This document shows positions 8,907 through 16,429 of a DNA stretch of 40,784 nt, in pieces. Source of the stretch: Rhodospirillaceae bacterium (lineage in GTDB: Bacteria; Pseudomonadota; Alphaproteobacteria; Rhodospirillales; Rhodospirillaceae); NCBI GenBank assembly GCA_009693785.1, contig SHWP01000033.1, positions 1 through 40,784 of the forward strand. Direction: 5' to 3'. The notes beneath the pieces were generated by a model. The model was not told the origin of the DNA. It worked only from the letters and a program-made list of their open reading frames with translations, and did not search any database. The position numbers and the translations under genes were made by a program. Numbering within the stretch: position 1 is the first letter of the stretch; the number at the start of each line of letters is the position of its first letter.

Positions 8907-9188
8907 CTAATTGGGCCGGCGCGACGGATCGGTGATTTCAAGTTTAATCCCGGACGTGTCTTCGGCCCTCAAAGCCCCGCGCTTGACTAACTCGCCACGC
9001 ATTTGCAGCATCGCTTCAACCGCGTGCGCAAATCCCTCGATTGGAAAAACAATTCGCTGCTTGAACACTGGCTTGAGCCGGCCTGCTTCATCGCGCTGAG
9101 AAATCGCCAGGGTCATCAAATCAATACGCACTGTTGACCCCGACACCGTGATTTCGCCAATGGTGTCAGCGTAAATTTCTTGATCCAT
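8907..9188 (-). CDS. Conserved hypothetical protein (93 aa)
   Basis: A 93-residue soluble protein with no signal or membrane segment. ATG at 9188 has GAGGA four bases upstream, a good ribosome site. The alternating pattern EITVSGSTVRIDLMTL followed by RIVFPIEGFAHAVEAMLQM suggests a small beta-strand domain and an amphipathic helix, a shape I associate with unnamed alphaproteobacterial proteins, but I cannot assign a function. It stands alone: mnmC and the small frame at 8669 lie on the other strand, and upstream is the repeat-rich gene-free region. The tail is polar (TSGIKLEITDPSRRPN). Confidence 0.75.
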   Translation of the reverse strand: MDQEIYADTIGEITVSGSTVRIDLMTLAISQRDEAGRLKPVFKQRIVFPIEGFAHAVEAMLQMRGELVKRGALRAEDTSGIKLEITDPSRRPN

Positions 9189-9315
9189 CGTTCCTCGATC
9201 CTTCGAACAAAATTCTGCCAGGCCGCACCTCGCAGCATGCTTCCTTTTGCCACGGCGCGTGACACAGGCAAATGCCGCTAAGGCGGTCTATGAAAAGATG
9301 GGGAATGGCGGAGAA

Positions 9316-9400
9316 GGAACTGGGGTCAGAGTCGAAGAGTGTCCGCATTGGCGCGACGGGTGGAGATCAACGTGGAAATCTCGACCCTGACCTCAGTTCC
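9316..9400. repeat. REP-like inverted pair
   Basis: The 20 bases at 9316-9335 (beginning GGAACTGGGGTCAG) reappear as the reverse complement at 9381-9400 with 18 of 20 identities; the arms are separated by 45 bases. The core GGGGTCAG resembles extragenic palindromes mobilised by REP-associated tyrosine (Y1) transposases. None is encoded in the window. Confidence 0.65.
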
Positions 9401-9465
9401 CCCAATTGTCCCGGGGGGCGGGGTTGTCTGTTGCAACTCATTCGACCGGATTCGGTTTTTAAGGA

Positions 9466-9514
9466 CTTCCCCCGCCGCTTCGACCTGTGAGGGCAGCGAA
9501 ACAGGCGGGGGAAG
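9466..9514. repeat. 11-bp perfect inverted repeat
   Basis: The arm CTTCCCCCGCC at 9466-9476 pairs perfectly with GGCGGGGGAAG at 9504-9514 around a 27-base loop. A short TTTTT lies outside the left arm (9456-9460), but neither side has the immediate U-tract of a good terminator. It may be part of a structured transcript or a mobile-element remnant. Confidence 0.55.
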
Positions 9515-9517
9515 AAA

Positions 9518-9570
9518 AGCCTTATGTCACCGGGGTAGGAACTGACTCGTGGACAGCGACAGATAAGGCT
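9518..9570. repeat. 8-bp perfect inverted repeat
   Basis: AGCCTTAT at 9518-9525 pairs with ATAAGGCT at 9563-9570 around a 37-base loop. It starts only 3 bases after the preceding inverted repeat, so the two could form adjacent stems in one RNA. Confidence 0.5.
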
Positions 9571-9643
9571 TGGTCACTATGGTCTTCCTGAACACGGTCT
9601 CTGGGTTGGTTCTTGCGCGTAAGGTTGCTAGCTCCTTAGGTGG

Positions 9644-9662
9644 CGTGGGATTATTTCCCACG
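9644..9662. promoter_or_regulatory. Operator-like palindrome 1
   Basis: CGTGGGA and TCCCACG flank a 5-base centre (TTATT): a perfect 7-bp dyad of typical repressor-site size. It shares the core TGGGA-N5-TCCCA with the site at 9708-9722. The centres are 62 bases apart, close to six helical turns, so two dimers would sit on the same DNA face upstream of the DUF6502 gene. Confidence 0.55.
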
Positions 9663-9707
9663 AATGCGTAGATCATATCCTGATAATTGAGCCAGTCAAG
9701 AAAAAAG

Positions 9708-9722
9708 TGGGAATATTTCCCA
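9708..9722. promoter_or_regulatory. Operator-like palindrome 2
   Basis: TGGGA-ATATT-TCCCA, the second copy of the dyad at 9644-9662, lying 57 bases before the DUF6502 start. An A-rich run (9701-9706) precedes it. Its place near the presumed promoter suits repression or autoregulation. Confidence 0.55.
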
Positions 9723-9779
9723 TAATCTGTTATAGATCATGCCATGAGCTCAATACGCATCCCGGCGGGCTGCTAGGCG

Positions 9780-10637
9780 ATGGCTGACGCAAACGCCCCG
9801 ACCCCACCCAAGGCCTTGATTTCGGCCATTAAACAGCTGTTGCGTCCGCTTGTGCGCATGCTGATCGCAAAGGGTTTGGGCTTGCCTGCTCTGATCGATC
9901 TCTTGAAAGAGGTCTATGTGAGCGTGGCCGATCAGGAGTTTCCGGCAGCCGACCGCAAACAGACTGATAGCCGGGTAAGTTTGTTGACAGGCGTTCATCG
10001 CAAAGATGTCAAACGCCTGAGAGCATTGAAACTTAAGGAATTTGTGGCCCCGCGCTCGATTGGCCTGGGGCCTATGGTTGTGGCGCGCTGGGTGAGTACA
10101 CCGTCGACCCTCGACGGTAATGGCCAACCCCTCCCTCTCCCCCGACAGGCCGAAAAGCCCGGCGCGCCCTCCTTCGATTCGCTTGTGGAAAGTGTGTCCA
10201 AGGACGTGCGCCCACGGGCACTCCTGGATGAATGGGTGCGCCTGGGTGTGGCCCGACTCGATGCTCAAGGCCGAGTCGTCCTCAATCGCAACGCCTTCAT
10301 TCCGGAAAAAGGCTTTGACGAAAAAGCCTTTTATTTGGGCCGTAACATCCACGATCACTTGGCCGCCGCCAGCAACAACCTGCTGGGCACAGGCAACCCC
10401 CTTCTGGAACGAAGCGTTCATTACACCGGATTGACCGAGGAATCGGCCAAGACCGTGGCGGAAGCCGCGGAACGCCTGGGGATGCAGTCTTTGCTTGCCG
10501 TTAACCGTTTGGCCCTAGATCTGGCCGATCAAGATAAAGGCAAAGATGATGCCTGCCACCGGGTCAATTATGGCTTGTATTTCTACGACGGTCCCACCAC
10601 TTTGAACGGGTCCTCCGGGGGCGATTCGGTCAAATGA
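9780..10637 (+). CDS. DUF6502 family protein, predicted DNA-binding
   Basis: A 285-residue soluble protein matching the DUF6502 family as I recognise it (function not established). The N-terminal third looks like a helical winged-helix domain: two helices, then SRVSLLTGVHRKDVKRLR (about residues 64-81), with the spacing of a helix-turn-helix. A strand pair and WVSTPSTLDGNGQPLPLP follow, then an acidic, alanine-rich helical C-terminal half. The ATG is preceded by a weak TAGGCG. A 10-codon open frame (9744-9776) ends 3 bases before it. The stop overlaps the start of the DUF5666 lipoprotein gene, so the two are translationally coupled. The two palindromes upstream are natural candidates for autoregulation by this protein; that link is inference. 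Confidence 0.8.
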   Translation: MADANAPTPPKALISAIKQLLRPLVRMLIAKGLGLPALIDLLKEVYVSVADQEFPAADRKQTDSRVSLLTGVHRKDVKRLRALKLKEFVAPRSIGLGPMVVARWVSTPSTLDGNGQPLPLPRQAEKPGAPSFDSLVESVSKDVRPRALLDEWVRLGVARLDAQGRVVLNRNAFIPEKGFDEKAFYLGRNIHDHLAAASNNLLGTGNPLLERSVHYTGLTEESAKTVAEAAERLGMQSLLAVNRLALDLADQDKGKDDACHRVNYGLYFYDGPTTLNGSSGGDSVK

Positions 10638-11788
10638 TTCAAGACTCTGGCAGAGTTTGGCAACGCATGGCGCGCGCAAGTATCGCGGCGCTTTTGCTTG
10701 GCCTTTTGTCGGCCTGCGCCAGCACCTCCCAGCAAACCGCGCGCCTCGAACCAAAGCCCGGTGATGGCATTGGCGGCACTGGCATCGCGGGCCAAACCGT
10801 CGTGGCGGATGTGCGCAACGGCGATGGCATCGGCGGCACGGGAATTATCGGCACCATCTCGGGCTTCGGCTCGATCATCGTGAACGGCCTTGAGTTGGAA
10901 TACGACCGCGGCACCGCGGTTGAAACCGACGGCCGCCCGGCCGCGCTGGAAGAACTGAAAATCGGTCAGGTCGTGCAAGGTGTTGCACGGATGAAGGGTG
11001 CCAAGCTCTATCTCGACACGCTTGAAATGCAGCATGCCGTGACCGGACCGATTGATCGCATCGACCACGACAAAGAGACCCTCACGGTGCTTGGTCAGAC
11101 CGTGCGCGCCAACTTGTCGGGCGATAAAGCCGCCATCGACTCCTTCAAGACACTGACGACGGGCGACATGGTAAGCGTGTCGGGCTTGCGCCAAGCCGAC
11201 GGCACCATCATTGCCACTCGCATCGATCAGCAGCCCGACGATGGCCGAATCATCGTGCGTGGTGTCGCTCAATCCGCCTCTGCTGACTCCATTAAGGTCG
11301 GCGGATTGACCGTGCCATTGAGCAAAGAAACAACCATCGCACCGGTGAAGGCTGGCGGACGCGTGTTCGTGTCGGGCCGCATGATTAACGGACAATTCGT
11401 GGCTGACGTCATTGTTGGTGCTGCGCCGCTGCCCTTTGGTACGGGCGTAAAAGACGTGTCGATTGAAGCTTACACACCCAACACTACTGGCGCGGTTGTC
11501 ATTGAAGGCATCACCATCGACGGCGCAGCGCTGCCCGCTGGAGCCACGGCTGGCGACCGGGTCGTAATCAGAGGACAAATCAGCGGGGCTGACCGCGTCA
11601 CTGCAACCAGCATCGACAAGGTGCGTACGTTCGTGACCATCTTGAAAGCGCGCGGCTCGTTGCGTCCTGCGTCGATCCGCCCAGACAACAACAGCCGCCC
11701 CGAGCGCATGGCCCCACCGCGCCCGCCGGAACGCCCAACACCCGAACGCCCGCAACGGGAACGCCCTGAAGGCATACCGTTAGTTTAA
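10634..11788 (+). CDS. DUF5666 domain lipoprotein
   Basis: A 384-residue exported protein. Residues 12-28 form a signal peptide with a lipobox ending at Cys28 (LLSAC), so it is probably lipid-anchored. The glycine motif GDGIGGTGI occurs twice, about 24 residues apart (near 42 and 65), and the second runs into GTISGFGSIIVNGLELEYD, the DUF5666 signature. Several further beta-strand repeats of about 70 residues follow (GDMVSVSGLRQADGTIIATRI is typical), resembling small OB-like barrels. The last 40 residues are proline/arginine-rich. The ATG overlaps the upstream TGA (ATGA). A terminator follows directly. Its role is unknown; pairing with DUF6502 suggests a shared, perhaps envelope-related, function. 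Confidence 0.85.
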   Translation: MIQDSGRVWQRMARASIAALLLGLLSACASTSQQTARLEPKPGDGIGGTGIAGQTVVADVRNGDGIGGTGIIGTISGFGSIIVNGLELEYDRGTAVETDGRPAALEELKIGQVVQGVARMKGAKLYLDTLEMQHAVTGPIDRIDHDKETLTVLGQTVRANLSGDKAAIDSFKTLTTGDMVSVSGLRQADGTIIATRIDQQPDDGRIIVRGVAQSASADSIKVGGLTVPLSKETTIAPVKAGGRVFVSGRMINGQFVADVIVGAAPLPFGTGVKDVSIEAYTPNTTGAVVIEGITIDGAALPAGATAGDRVVIRGQISGADRVTATSIDKVRTFVTILKARGSLRPASIRPDNNSRPERMAPPRPPERPTPERPQRERPEGIPLV

Positions 11789-11808
11789 GCAAGCTTTGCT
11801 TGCGTTTT
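11789..11808 (+). terminator. Rho-independent terminator after the DUF5666 gene
   Basis: Directly after the stop codon, GCAAGC-TTT-GCTTGC forms a perfect 6-bp stem with a 3-base loop (11789-11803), followed by GTTTT. It also overlaps the end of the convergent VOC gene, so it may stop both transcripts. Confidence 0.7.
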
Positions 11809-12229
11809 ATGCGGCACTTTTGAGCGTGCGCATTTCTTTCTTCGATAGAAAACACAGCGCTTCGATTTTGTTGCCGTCGGGGTCTTTCACAAAGGCCGCA
11901 TAGTAATTGGCCGTGTAATCGATGCGCAGACCGGGCGGGCCATCGCAGCGTCCACCGCGTTTCAAAGCAGTCGTGTAGAATGCATCGACAGCAGTTTTAC
12001 TTTTGGCATTGAAGCAGACATGCACGCCATTGCCGGTGGTGGGCCGCTTGCCGTTGAATGGCTTTTGCGCCCAAAACGCAGGAAAGCTGATTCCCCAGGC
12101 ATAGCCATAACTTCCCCCCATGAGGCGGCGATAGCCAAGAGTGCCCAGCACCGCGTCATAGAACGCCTTGGCGCGGCCCACATTGGCAACACCCACCGAG
12201 ACATGACTGAGCATGGGAATTTTGGTCAT
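11807..12229 (-). CDS. VOC family (glyoxalase/bleomycin-resistance fold) protein
   Basis: A 140-residue single-domain protein of the vicinal-oxygen-chelate superfamily. It opens with MLSHVSVGVANVGRAKAFYDAVLG, the classic first beta-alpha unit, and ends with FVKDPDGNKIEAL. Candidate metal ligands are His9, His70 (GNGVHVCF) and Glu123 (NKIEA), matching the usual His-His-Glu pattern. Members include glyoxalases, dioxygenases and resistance proteins; this short one is of the PhnB/lactoylglutathione-lyase-like type with unknown substrate. It is convergent with the DUF5666 gene and 18 bases downstream of a minus-strand beta-barrel gene with which it may share a transcript. Confidence 0.88.
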   Translation of the reverse strand: MTKIPMLSHVSVGVANVGRAKAFYDAVLGTLGYRRLMGGSYGYAWGISFPAFWAQKPFNGKRPTTGNGVHVCFNAKSKTAVDAFYTTALKRGGRCDGPPGLRIDYTANYYAAFVKDPDGNKIEALCFLSKKEMRTLKSAA

Positions 12230-12247
12230 TTGCCACCTTCTATAAAA

Positions 12248-13072
12248 TCACGATACCGGTTTGCCGCCTGGGCGCATGCGATAGGTGAATGTCAGCCCGC
12301 CACCAGCGTTGGGACTGTTACGGGAGAATCCCTTCACGCCATAGAGGTTGAACGACCACGCCTCGGTAAACCGATAGCTAATGTAAAACGTGCCTTCTTG
12401 CGGATCAGACGAGGTGCGCAATGAGCTTTGGCGATAGTCGAAGGCCAGCCCCGTCGCCACCCGATCATCCCAGGCATATTGCAAACCGAGGCTGCCGAAC
12501 GTGACGTCGCGCAAAACTAAGGTCTTTGGCGATCCATTCAATTTATGACCCAAGGTGGCGAAGGGCATGACATTGCCCAGGGCAAACGAGATATCGGTTT
12601 GAACAACGCCATCAAGTTCACCTGTGCCCAGGCCTTTCTGAAAGCTCGCCGTTGGAATTTTCATGCGCGCGGTGAGGTCGATGTAAACGCCGCGATCATA
12701 GAGTTGCTCGATGCTGTAAGTGGCTGAAAGGCTGGTATCGGCCAGGCCCGAGACATGACGGCTGATGCCACTGCCCAAAGCACCCGCCCCGGCGCCATCG
12801 AGAATCAGTGCGGGTCCTGCCACCGCCATCCAGCCCCCTGAAAGTTTCAGTGTGTACGGCCCACGCGCGGTTTGCAGTGTCACCGGTACATAGGCAATTT
12901 CGGTGGTTTGGGTGTCGCCGAACTTTCCGGCGCTATAGTCAAAGCCGGTCGTGACCCGGGACGACCAGAAATAGTCCTGGAACGAATCTTGCGCATGGCT
13001 GGAAAAGGCCCCGGCCACCCCGAACCCAACCGCCACAACAACCCAACATAACAATCGCCCGGTGAAACGCAT
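12248..13072 (-). CDS. Outer-membrane beta-barrel protein
   Basis: A 274-residue protein with a signal peptide (cleavage near SHAQ, about residue 28), followed by amphipathic strands typical of a small outer-membrane barrel: VTTGFDYSAGKFG, VPVTLQTARGPYTLKLSGGW, LSATYSIEQL, VYIDLTARMKIP, SLGLQYAWDDR, GLAFDYRQSS and TFYISYRFTEAWSFNLYGVKGF. It may be a channel or a member of the phenol-degradation meta-pathway outer-membrane group. The mature end (LTFTYRMRPGGKPVS) lacks the usual terminal aromatic, since the last strand is followed by a short tail. No Shine-Dalgarno is evident before ATG 13072, and a strong hairpin (13088-13116) lies 16 bases upstream. Confidence 0.78.
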   Translation of the reverse strand: MRFTGRLLCWVVVAVGFGVAGAFSSHAQDSFQDYFWSSRVTTGFDYSAGKFGDTQTTEIAYVPVTLQTARGPYTLKLSGGWMAVAGPALILDGAGAGALGSGISRHVSGLADTSLSATYSIEQLYDRGVYIDLTARMKIPTASFQKGLGTGELDGVVQTDISFALGNVMPFATLGHKLNGSPKTLVLRDVTFGSLGLQYAWDDRVATGLAFDYRQSSLRTSSDPQEGTFYISYRFTEAWSFNLYGVKGFSRNSPNAGGGLTFTYRMRPGGKPVS

Positions 13073-13087
13073 GGACTACTATAACAG

Positions 13088-13116
13088 GGCGGGGCAGCCC
13101 GCCGCCAAGCCCCGCC
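13088..13116. repeat. G+C-rich hairpin in a divergent promoter region
   Basis: GGCGGGGC (13088-13095) pairs with GCCCCGCC (13109-13116) around 13 bases. It lies between the beta-barrel gene (minus) and the first binding-protein gene (plus). On the minus strand it would sit in the leader just ahead of the barrel start codon. Confidence 0.5.
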
Positions 13117-13185
13117 TGTAGGGGTCGTCAAAACATGCCTTGGGAAATCTTGCCCCCACGCGGCCTAGCCCGATAAGGTCATGGC

Positions 13186-14697
13186 ATGAAAACCCGCTTC
13201 CGCCCGAGCCGTTCTGTCATTGCCCTCTTGGGCCTAATGGCGTTTGCCACATCAGCGCACGCCGCGACCGTGCGCATCGGGTTGGCATCGTTACCACCCG
13301 GCAACGGCAATCCGTTCACATCGAGCGCGCGGACCGCGTGGTACACTTGGCGAGCGATCTTCGACACCCTCACCCAGCTGGGGCCCGGCATGACGCCGGT
13401 TCCAGCCTTGGCGGTAAGTTGGAAAAACACCTCGCAGCAAACCTGGGTGCTTAACCTTCGGCCCAACACCACATTCTCCAACGGCGAGGCAATGAACGCG
13501 GATGCGGTGATCAAGACTATCGCCTATCTGCAAAGCCCGCAGGCTGCTCAAGAGCCATTGTCGCGCGAAGTCGAAAATATCGCTGGCATGCGTGCGCTTG
13601 ATGCGCTGACGATCGAAATCACCACCAAGCAGCCCGATCCCATGTTCCCGCGCCAAATCGCGGGGCTGCCGATTGTGCCGCCAGAAGCCTGGGCCAAGAT
13701 GGGGCGCGATCAATTCGCGCAGGCGCCCATCGGCACGGGGCCGTTTGTGGTTGAGAAATGGGACAGCGCGCGCGTGACTTTGAAAGCCAACCCAAAGTCA
13801 TGGCGGGCGCCAAAGTCTGAGAGTGTCGAACTTGTGGTGTTACCTGAAACCTCGACGCGCGTGCAGGCGCTGTTGTCAAACCGCGTCGAGCTCGCCTCGG
13901 AGATTGGCCCCGAAGATATCGAGGTGATCGAGGCCGCGGGCTTTAAATACTATCAACGCCCCGCCAGCGCGGTGGAGGTGATGGCCCTTAACAATATCGT
14001 CGATAACCCGTTGAAAGATGTGCGGGTGCGTCAGGCACTGAACTATGCCGTCGACAGACAGGCCATTGCAGATTCCCTAATGCACGGTTTGGTGCCGCCC
14101 AGTACTCAGACAACGCCACGCTCCAACCCTGAATACGATCCGTCGATTACGGGGTATCCTTACGACCCCGCTAAAGCCAAAGCGCTATTACGCGAGGCGG
14201 GCTACCCTGATGGCTTTTCGTTCATCTTCGAGATGAGCCAGGGCACCACCGGCATCCAGATCGCTAACATGTACCAAAAGGTTGCCGAGGATTTGGCGCG
14301 CGTCGGCGTGAAGATGGAAATCCGCCCCGTGCCCTGGAGCCAATATGTACGAGCGATATTGCAGGGCGAATGGAAGGGCCAAACCGCCTTCGGGTTTGAG
14401 TACGAAACCATGCCCACGGGCGAGACGATGCGGCCGTTCCGCTTGCATTCATGTACATGGCCGTACCCCTGGTACTGCGACAAAGAAATGACCCCTCTGA
14501 TTGCCGAGGCCAAAAGCACGTTCGACCCCGCACGCCGTTTGGAACTCGTGCATCGCATCTTGCGAGCGTACCATGAAAACGCCGCAGCCTTGGTGTTGGT
14601 CGAACCGCTCGGTCTTGATGGCGTTAGCCCGAAGCTTCAGGGGTATTCGCAGCTCAACGGCATCATCCCCTACCAAGACTTAACGGTTGCCAAATGA
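13186..14697 (+). CDS. ABC transporter solute-binding protein, family 5 (copy 1)
   Basis: A 503-residue periplasmic protein of the peptide/opine/nickel-binding family 5. The signal peptide ends near SAHA (about residue 27). Family marks: WRAIFDTLTQLGPG, LRPNTTFSNGEAMNADAV, GTGPFVVEKW, VRVRQALNYAVDRQAI and YPYDPAKAKALLREAGYPDG. A C423-x7-C431 pair in an HSC...WYCD motif is shared with the other two copies in this window and may form a disulfide. AAGG lies about 8 bases before ATG 13186. The stop overlaps the start of the next paralog (ATGA). No ABC permease or ATPase is nearby, so the binding proteins must work with a transporter encoded elsewhere or have another use. Confidence 0.93.
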   Translation: MKTRFRPSRSVIALLGLMAFATSAHAATVRIGLASLPPGNGNPFTSSARTAWYTWRAIFDTLTQLGPGMTPVPALAVSWKNTSQQTWVLNLRPNTTFSNGEAMNADAVIKTIAYLQSPQAAQEPLSREVENIAGMRALDALTIEITTKQPDPMFPRQIAGLPIVPPEAWAKMGRDQFAQAPIGTGPFVVEKWDSARVTLKANPKSWRAPKSESVELVVLPETSTRVQALLSNRVELASEIGPEDIEVIEAAGFKYYQRPASAVEVMALNNIVDNPLKDVRVRQALNYAVDRQAIADSLMHGLVPPSTQTTPRSNPEYDPSITGYPYDPAKAKALLREAGYPDGFSFIFEMSQGTTGIQIANMYQKVAEDLARVGVKMEIRPVPWSQYVRAILQGEWKGQTAFGFEYETMPTGETMRPFRLHSCTWPYPWYCDKEMTPLIAEAKSTFDPARRLELVHRILRAYHENAAALVLVEPLGLDGVSPKLQGYSQLNGIIPYQDLTVAK

Positions 14698-16208
14698 AAC
14701 GATTAATCGCCGCTGTTGTGGTGGGCGTAGTGGCGGTGAGTTGGTTATGGCTTGCCCCAACAACTGCCGATGCCAAAACCTTGCGCGTGGGCATGACAAG
14801 TTTGCCGCCCGCGAAGGGAAACCCCTATTACACGACGGCGACCACATCCTACATGTTTTTCAACGTCATGTTTGATGCGCTCACGCAGATTGACGAAACC
14901 GGCACGGTTCGCCCATGGCTGGCCCTGGAATGGAAGCCCCTGAACGAGACCACGTGGCACTTCAAGCTGCGGCCCAATGTGACATTCTCTAACGGCGAGC
15001 CATTCGATGCCGCCGCCGTAAAAACAACCTTCGATTTTCTACTCAGTGACGCGGCGGTGGCGCAGTCGGTCCCGCGCGATATTGCTTTCATCGCGGGCGT
15101 TAGCGTGGTCGATGCCTTGACCGTCGAGATTATCACCAAGACGCCCAATATTCTGCTGCCGCGTTATGTGTCGGGGATCCACATCGTTGCCCCAAAACAA
15201 TTGACGACGCTTGGGCTTGATGGGTTTGCACAGAGCCCCGTGGGCACAGGGCCATTTAAGGTCGATAGTTGGGGCGCCGATAAGATTCTGATGTCGGCCT
15301 TTCGCGGCTCCTGGCGGCAGCCGATTATCGATAACATTGAAATGCTCTCGCTGAGTGACGCGGCCGCGCGGGTGACTGCGCTCGAAACAAAGCGCGTCGA
15401 TGTGGCGCCCAATATTAATCCCGATGAGGCCGCGCGCCTCAAGCCGCTTGGCATACGGTTTCATCACCGCAATCCGACGCGAGTATTGGTGGTGGCCCTT
15501 GATGTGCTGCGCGATGGCTCGCCCTTCAAAGATGTCCGGGTCCGGCAAGCTTTAAATTATGCCGTCAATCGCCAAGCCATTATCGACTCCTTGCTTGGCG
15601 GACTAGAAAAACCGGCCAGCCAAGCGGCAACGCCAGCGACTGTGGGCTACGTGCCCGGATTAGAGCCCTATCCCTATGACCCCGATAAAGCCCGGCAGTT
15701 GCTGGCCGAGGCTGGCTATAAGGACGGGTTAAGTTTCATGATGGAAGTTCCGGGCGGACAGTTGGCCAACGATAAGGCCATTGCCCAACAAATCGCCGCT
15801 GACTTGAGCCAAGTGGGCGTGCAGATGGAAGTGCGTGAAATTACGTTCCCACAACTCGTCCGCAACATGTCTCAAGGCAACTGGAAGGGCTTGGCATTGC
15901 AAACTGATTTTTCGAGCGCGCCAGCACTCGATGTCATCCGTGCGCTTTACCGGCATTCATGTAGCTGGCCAGGCAAGTGGTACTGTGACCCGGAAATCCA
16001 ACCCACGCTCGCCGAAGCAGAACGCACGTTTGACATCGGCCGGCGCACGGCGCTGACCCAGCAAGTTGTGAAACGTTACCGCGACATGGCTTCGAGCTTG
16101 TACCTCTTCCCGGTGGTGAGTCTTGATGGCCTTTCACCACGAGTTACACGCTGGGAGCCGTGGAACGATAACTTCATGTACCATTTGGCTGACGTGACGG
16201 ATGAGTAA
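14694..16208 (+). CDS. ABC transporter solute-binding protein, family 5 (copy 2)
   Basis: A 504-residue paralog of the preceding gene, translationally coupled to it through an ATGA overlap. The signal peptide runs to about ADA at residue 27. It shares the opening LRVGMTSLPPAKGNPYY, then LRPNVTFSNGEPFDAAAV, GTGPFKVDSW, VRVRQALNYAVNRQAI and YPYDPDKARQLLAEAGYKDG. The cysteine pair C423/C431 falls at the same residue numbers as in copy 1, so the two are close relatives that diverged after duplication. Two adjacent binding proteins suggest related ligands. It is followed by an AT-rich gap of about 220 bases and convergent minus-strand genes. Confidence 0.93.
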   Translation: MKRLIAAVVVGVVAVSWLWLAPTTADAKTLRVGMTSLPPAKGNPYYTTATTSYMFFNVMFDALTQIDETGTVRPWLALEWKPLNETTWHFKLRPNVTFSNGEPFDAAAVKTTFDFLLSDAAVAQSVPRDIAFIAGVSVVDALTVEIITKTPNILLPRYVSGIHIVAPKQLTTLGLDGFAQSPVGTGPFKVDSWGADKILMSAFRGSWRQPIIDNIEMLSLSDAAARVTALETKRVDVAPNINPDEAARLKPLGIRFHHRNPTRVLVVALDVLRDGSPFKDVRVRQALNYAVNRQAIIDSLLGGLEKPASQAATPATVGYVPGLEPYPYDPDKARQLLAEAGYKDGLSFMMEVPGGQLANDKAIAQQIAADLSQVGVQMEVREITFPQLVRNMSQGNWKGLALQTDFSSAPALDVIRALYRHSCSWPGKWYCDPEIQPTLAEAERTFDIGRRTALTQQVVKRYRDMASSLYLFPVVSLDGLSPRVTRWEPWNDNFMYHLADVTDE

Positions 16209-16429
16209 GCAGGTTAGCGGCCGGCAAAATCAGCAATGGCGGATGGTTCCCCAGGGCACGCCATAGAATCCCGCTCAGCGTGTAATTCGTCGAAAACCCA
16301 GGAAATCGCACCTGCTATATCAGGAAAATTACAGGTGAAATTTTCTCAAACATAATAAGATCAATGAGTTATGATTCAATTTGAGGTTGTTATCTAACAT
16401 ATTGATTTATATAGATTAAATAAACTCAT
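16209..16429. other. AT-rich convergent intergenic segment
   Basis: Between convergent genes, the part from about 16316 to 16429 is markedly AT-rich compared with its surroundings. It holds a hairpin (GAAAATT 16324-16330 with AATTTTC 16339-16345) and a distant inverted pair (AATGAGTT 16363-16370, AACTCATT 16423-16430) that ends at the stop of the NTF2-like gene. Neither stem has a run of U right after it. No gene is seen. Confidence 0.6.

Larger units (their letters stand above)
9189..9779. other. Gene-free, inverted-repeat-rich intergenic region
   Basis: No credible gene is present in these 590 bases. The region holds, in order, a REP-like inverted pair (9316-9400), an 11-bp G+C inverted repeat (9466-9514), an 8-bp inverted repeat (9518-9570) and two operator-like palindromes (9644-9662, 9708-9722). 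The right part must contain the promoter of the DUF6502 gene at 9780. No clear -35/-10 pair was found. Confidence 0.7.

Noticed and set aside
9744..9776. 10-codon frame just ahead of the DUF6502 gene as a leader peptide
   Set aside because: No ribosome site and no regulatory codon run; too short to distinguish from chance.
10583..11755. 390-codon minus-strand frame opposite the DUF5666 gene
   Set aside because: Antisense to a family-supported lipoprotein gene and composed of low-complexity sequence mirroring its glycine codons.
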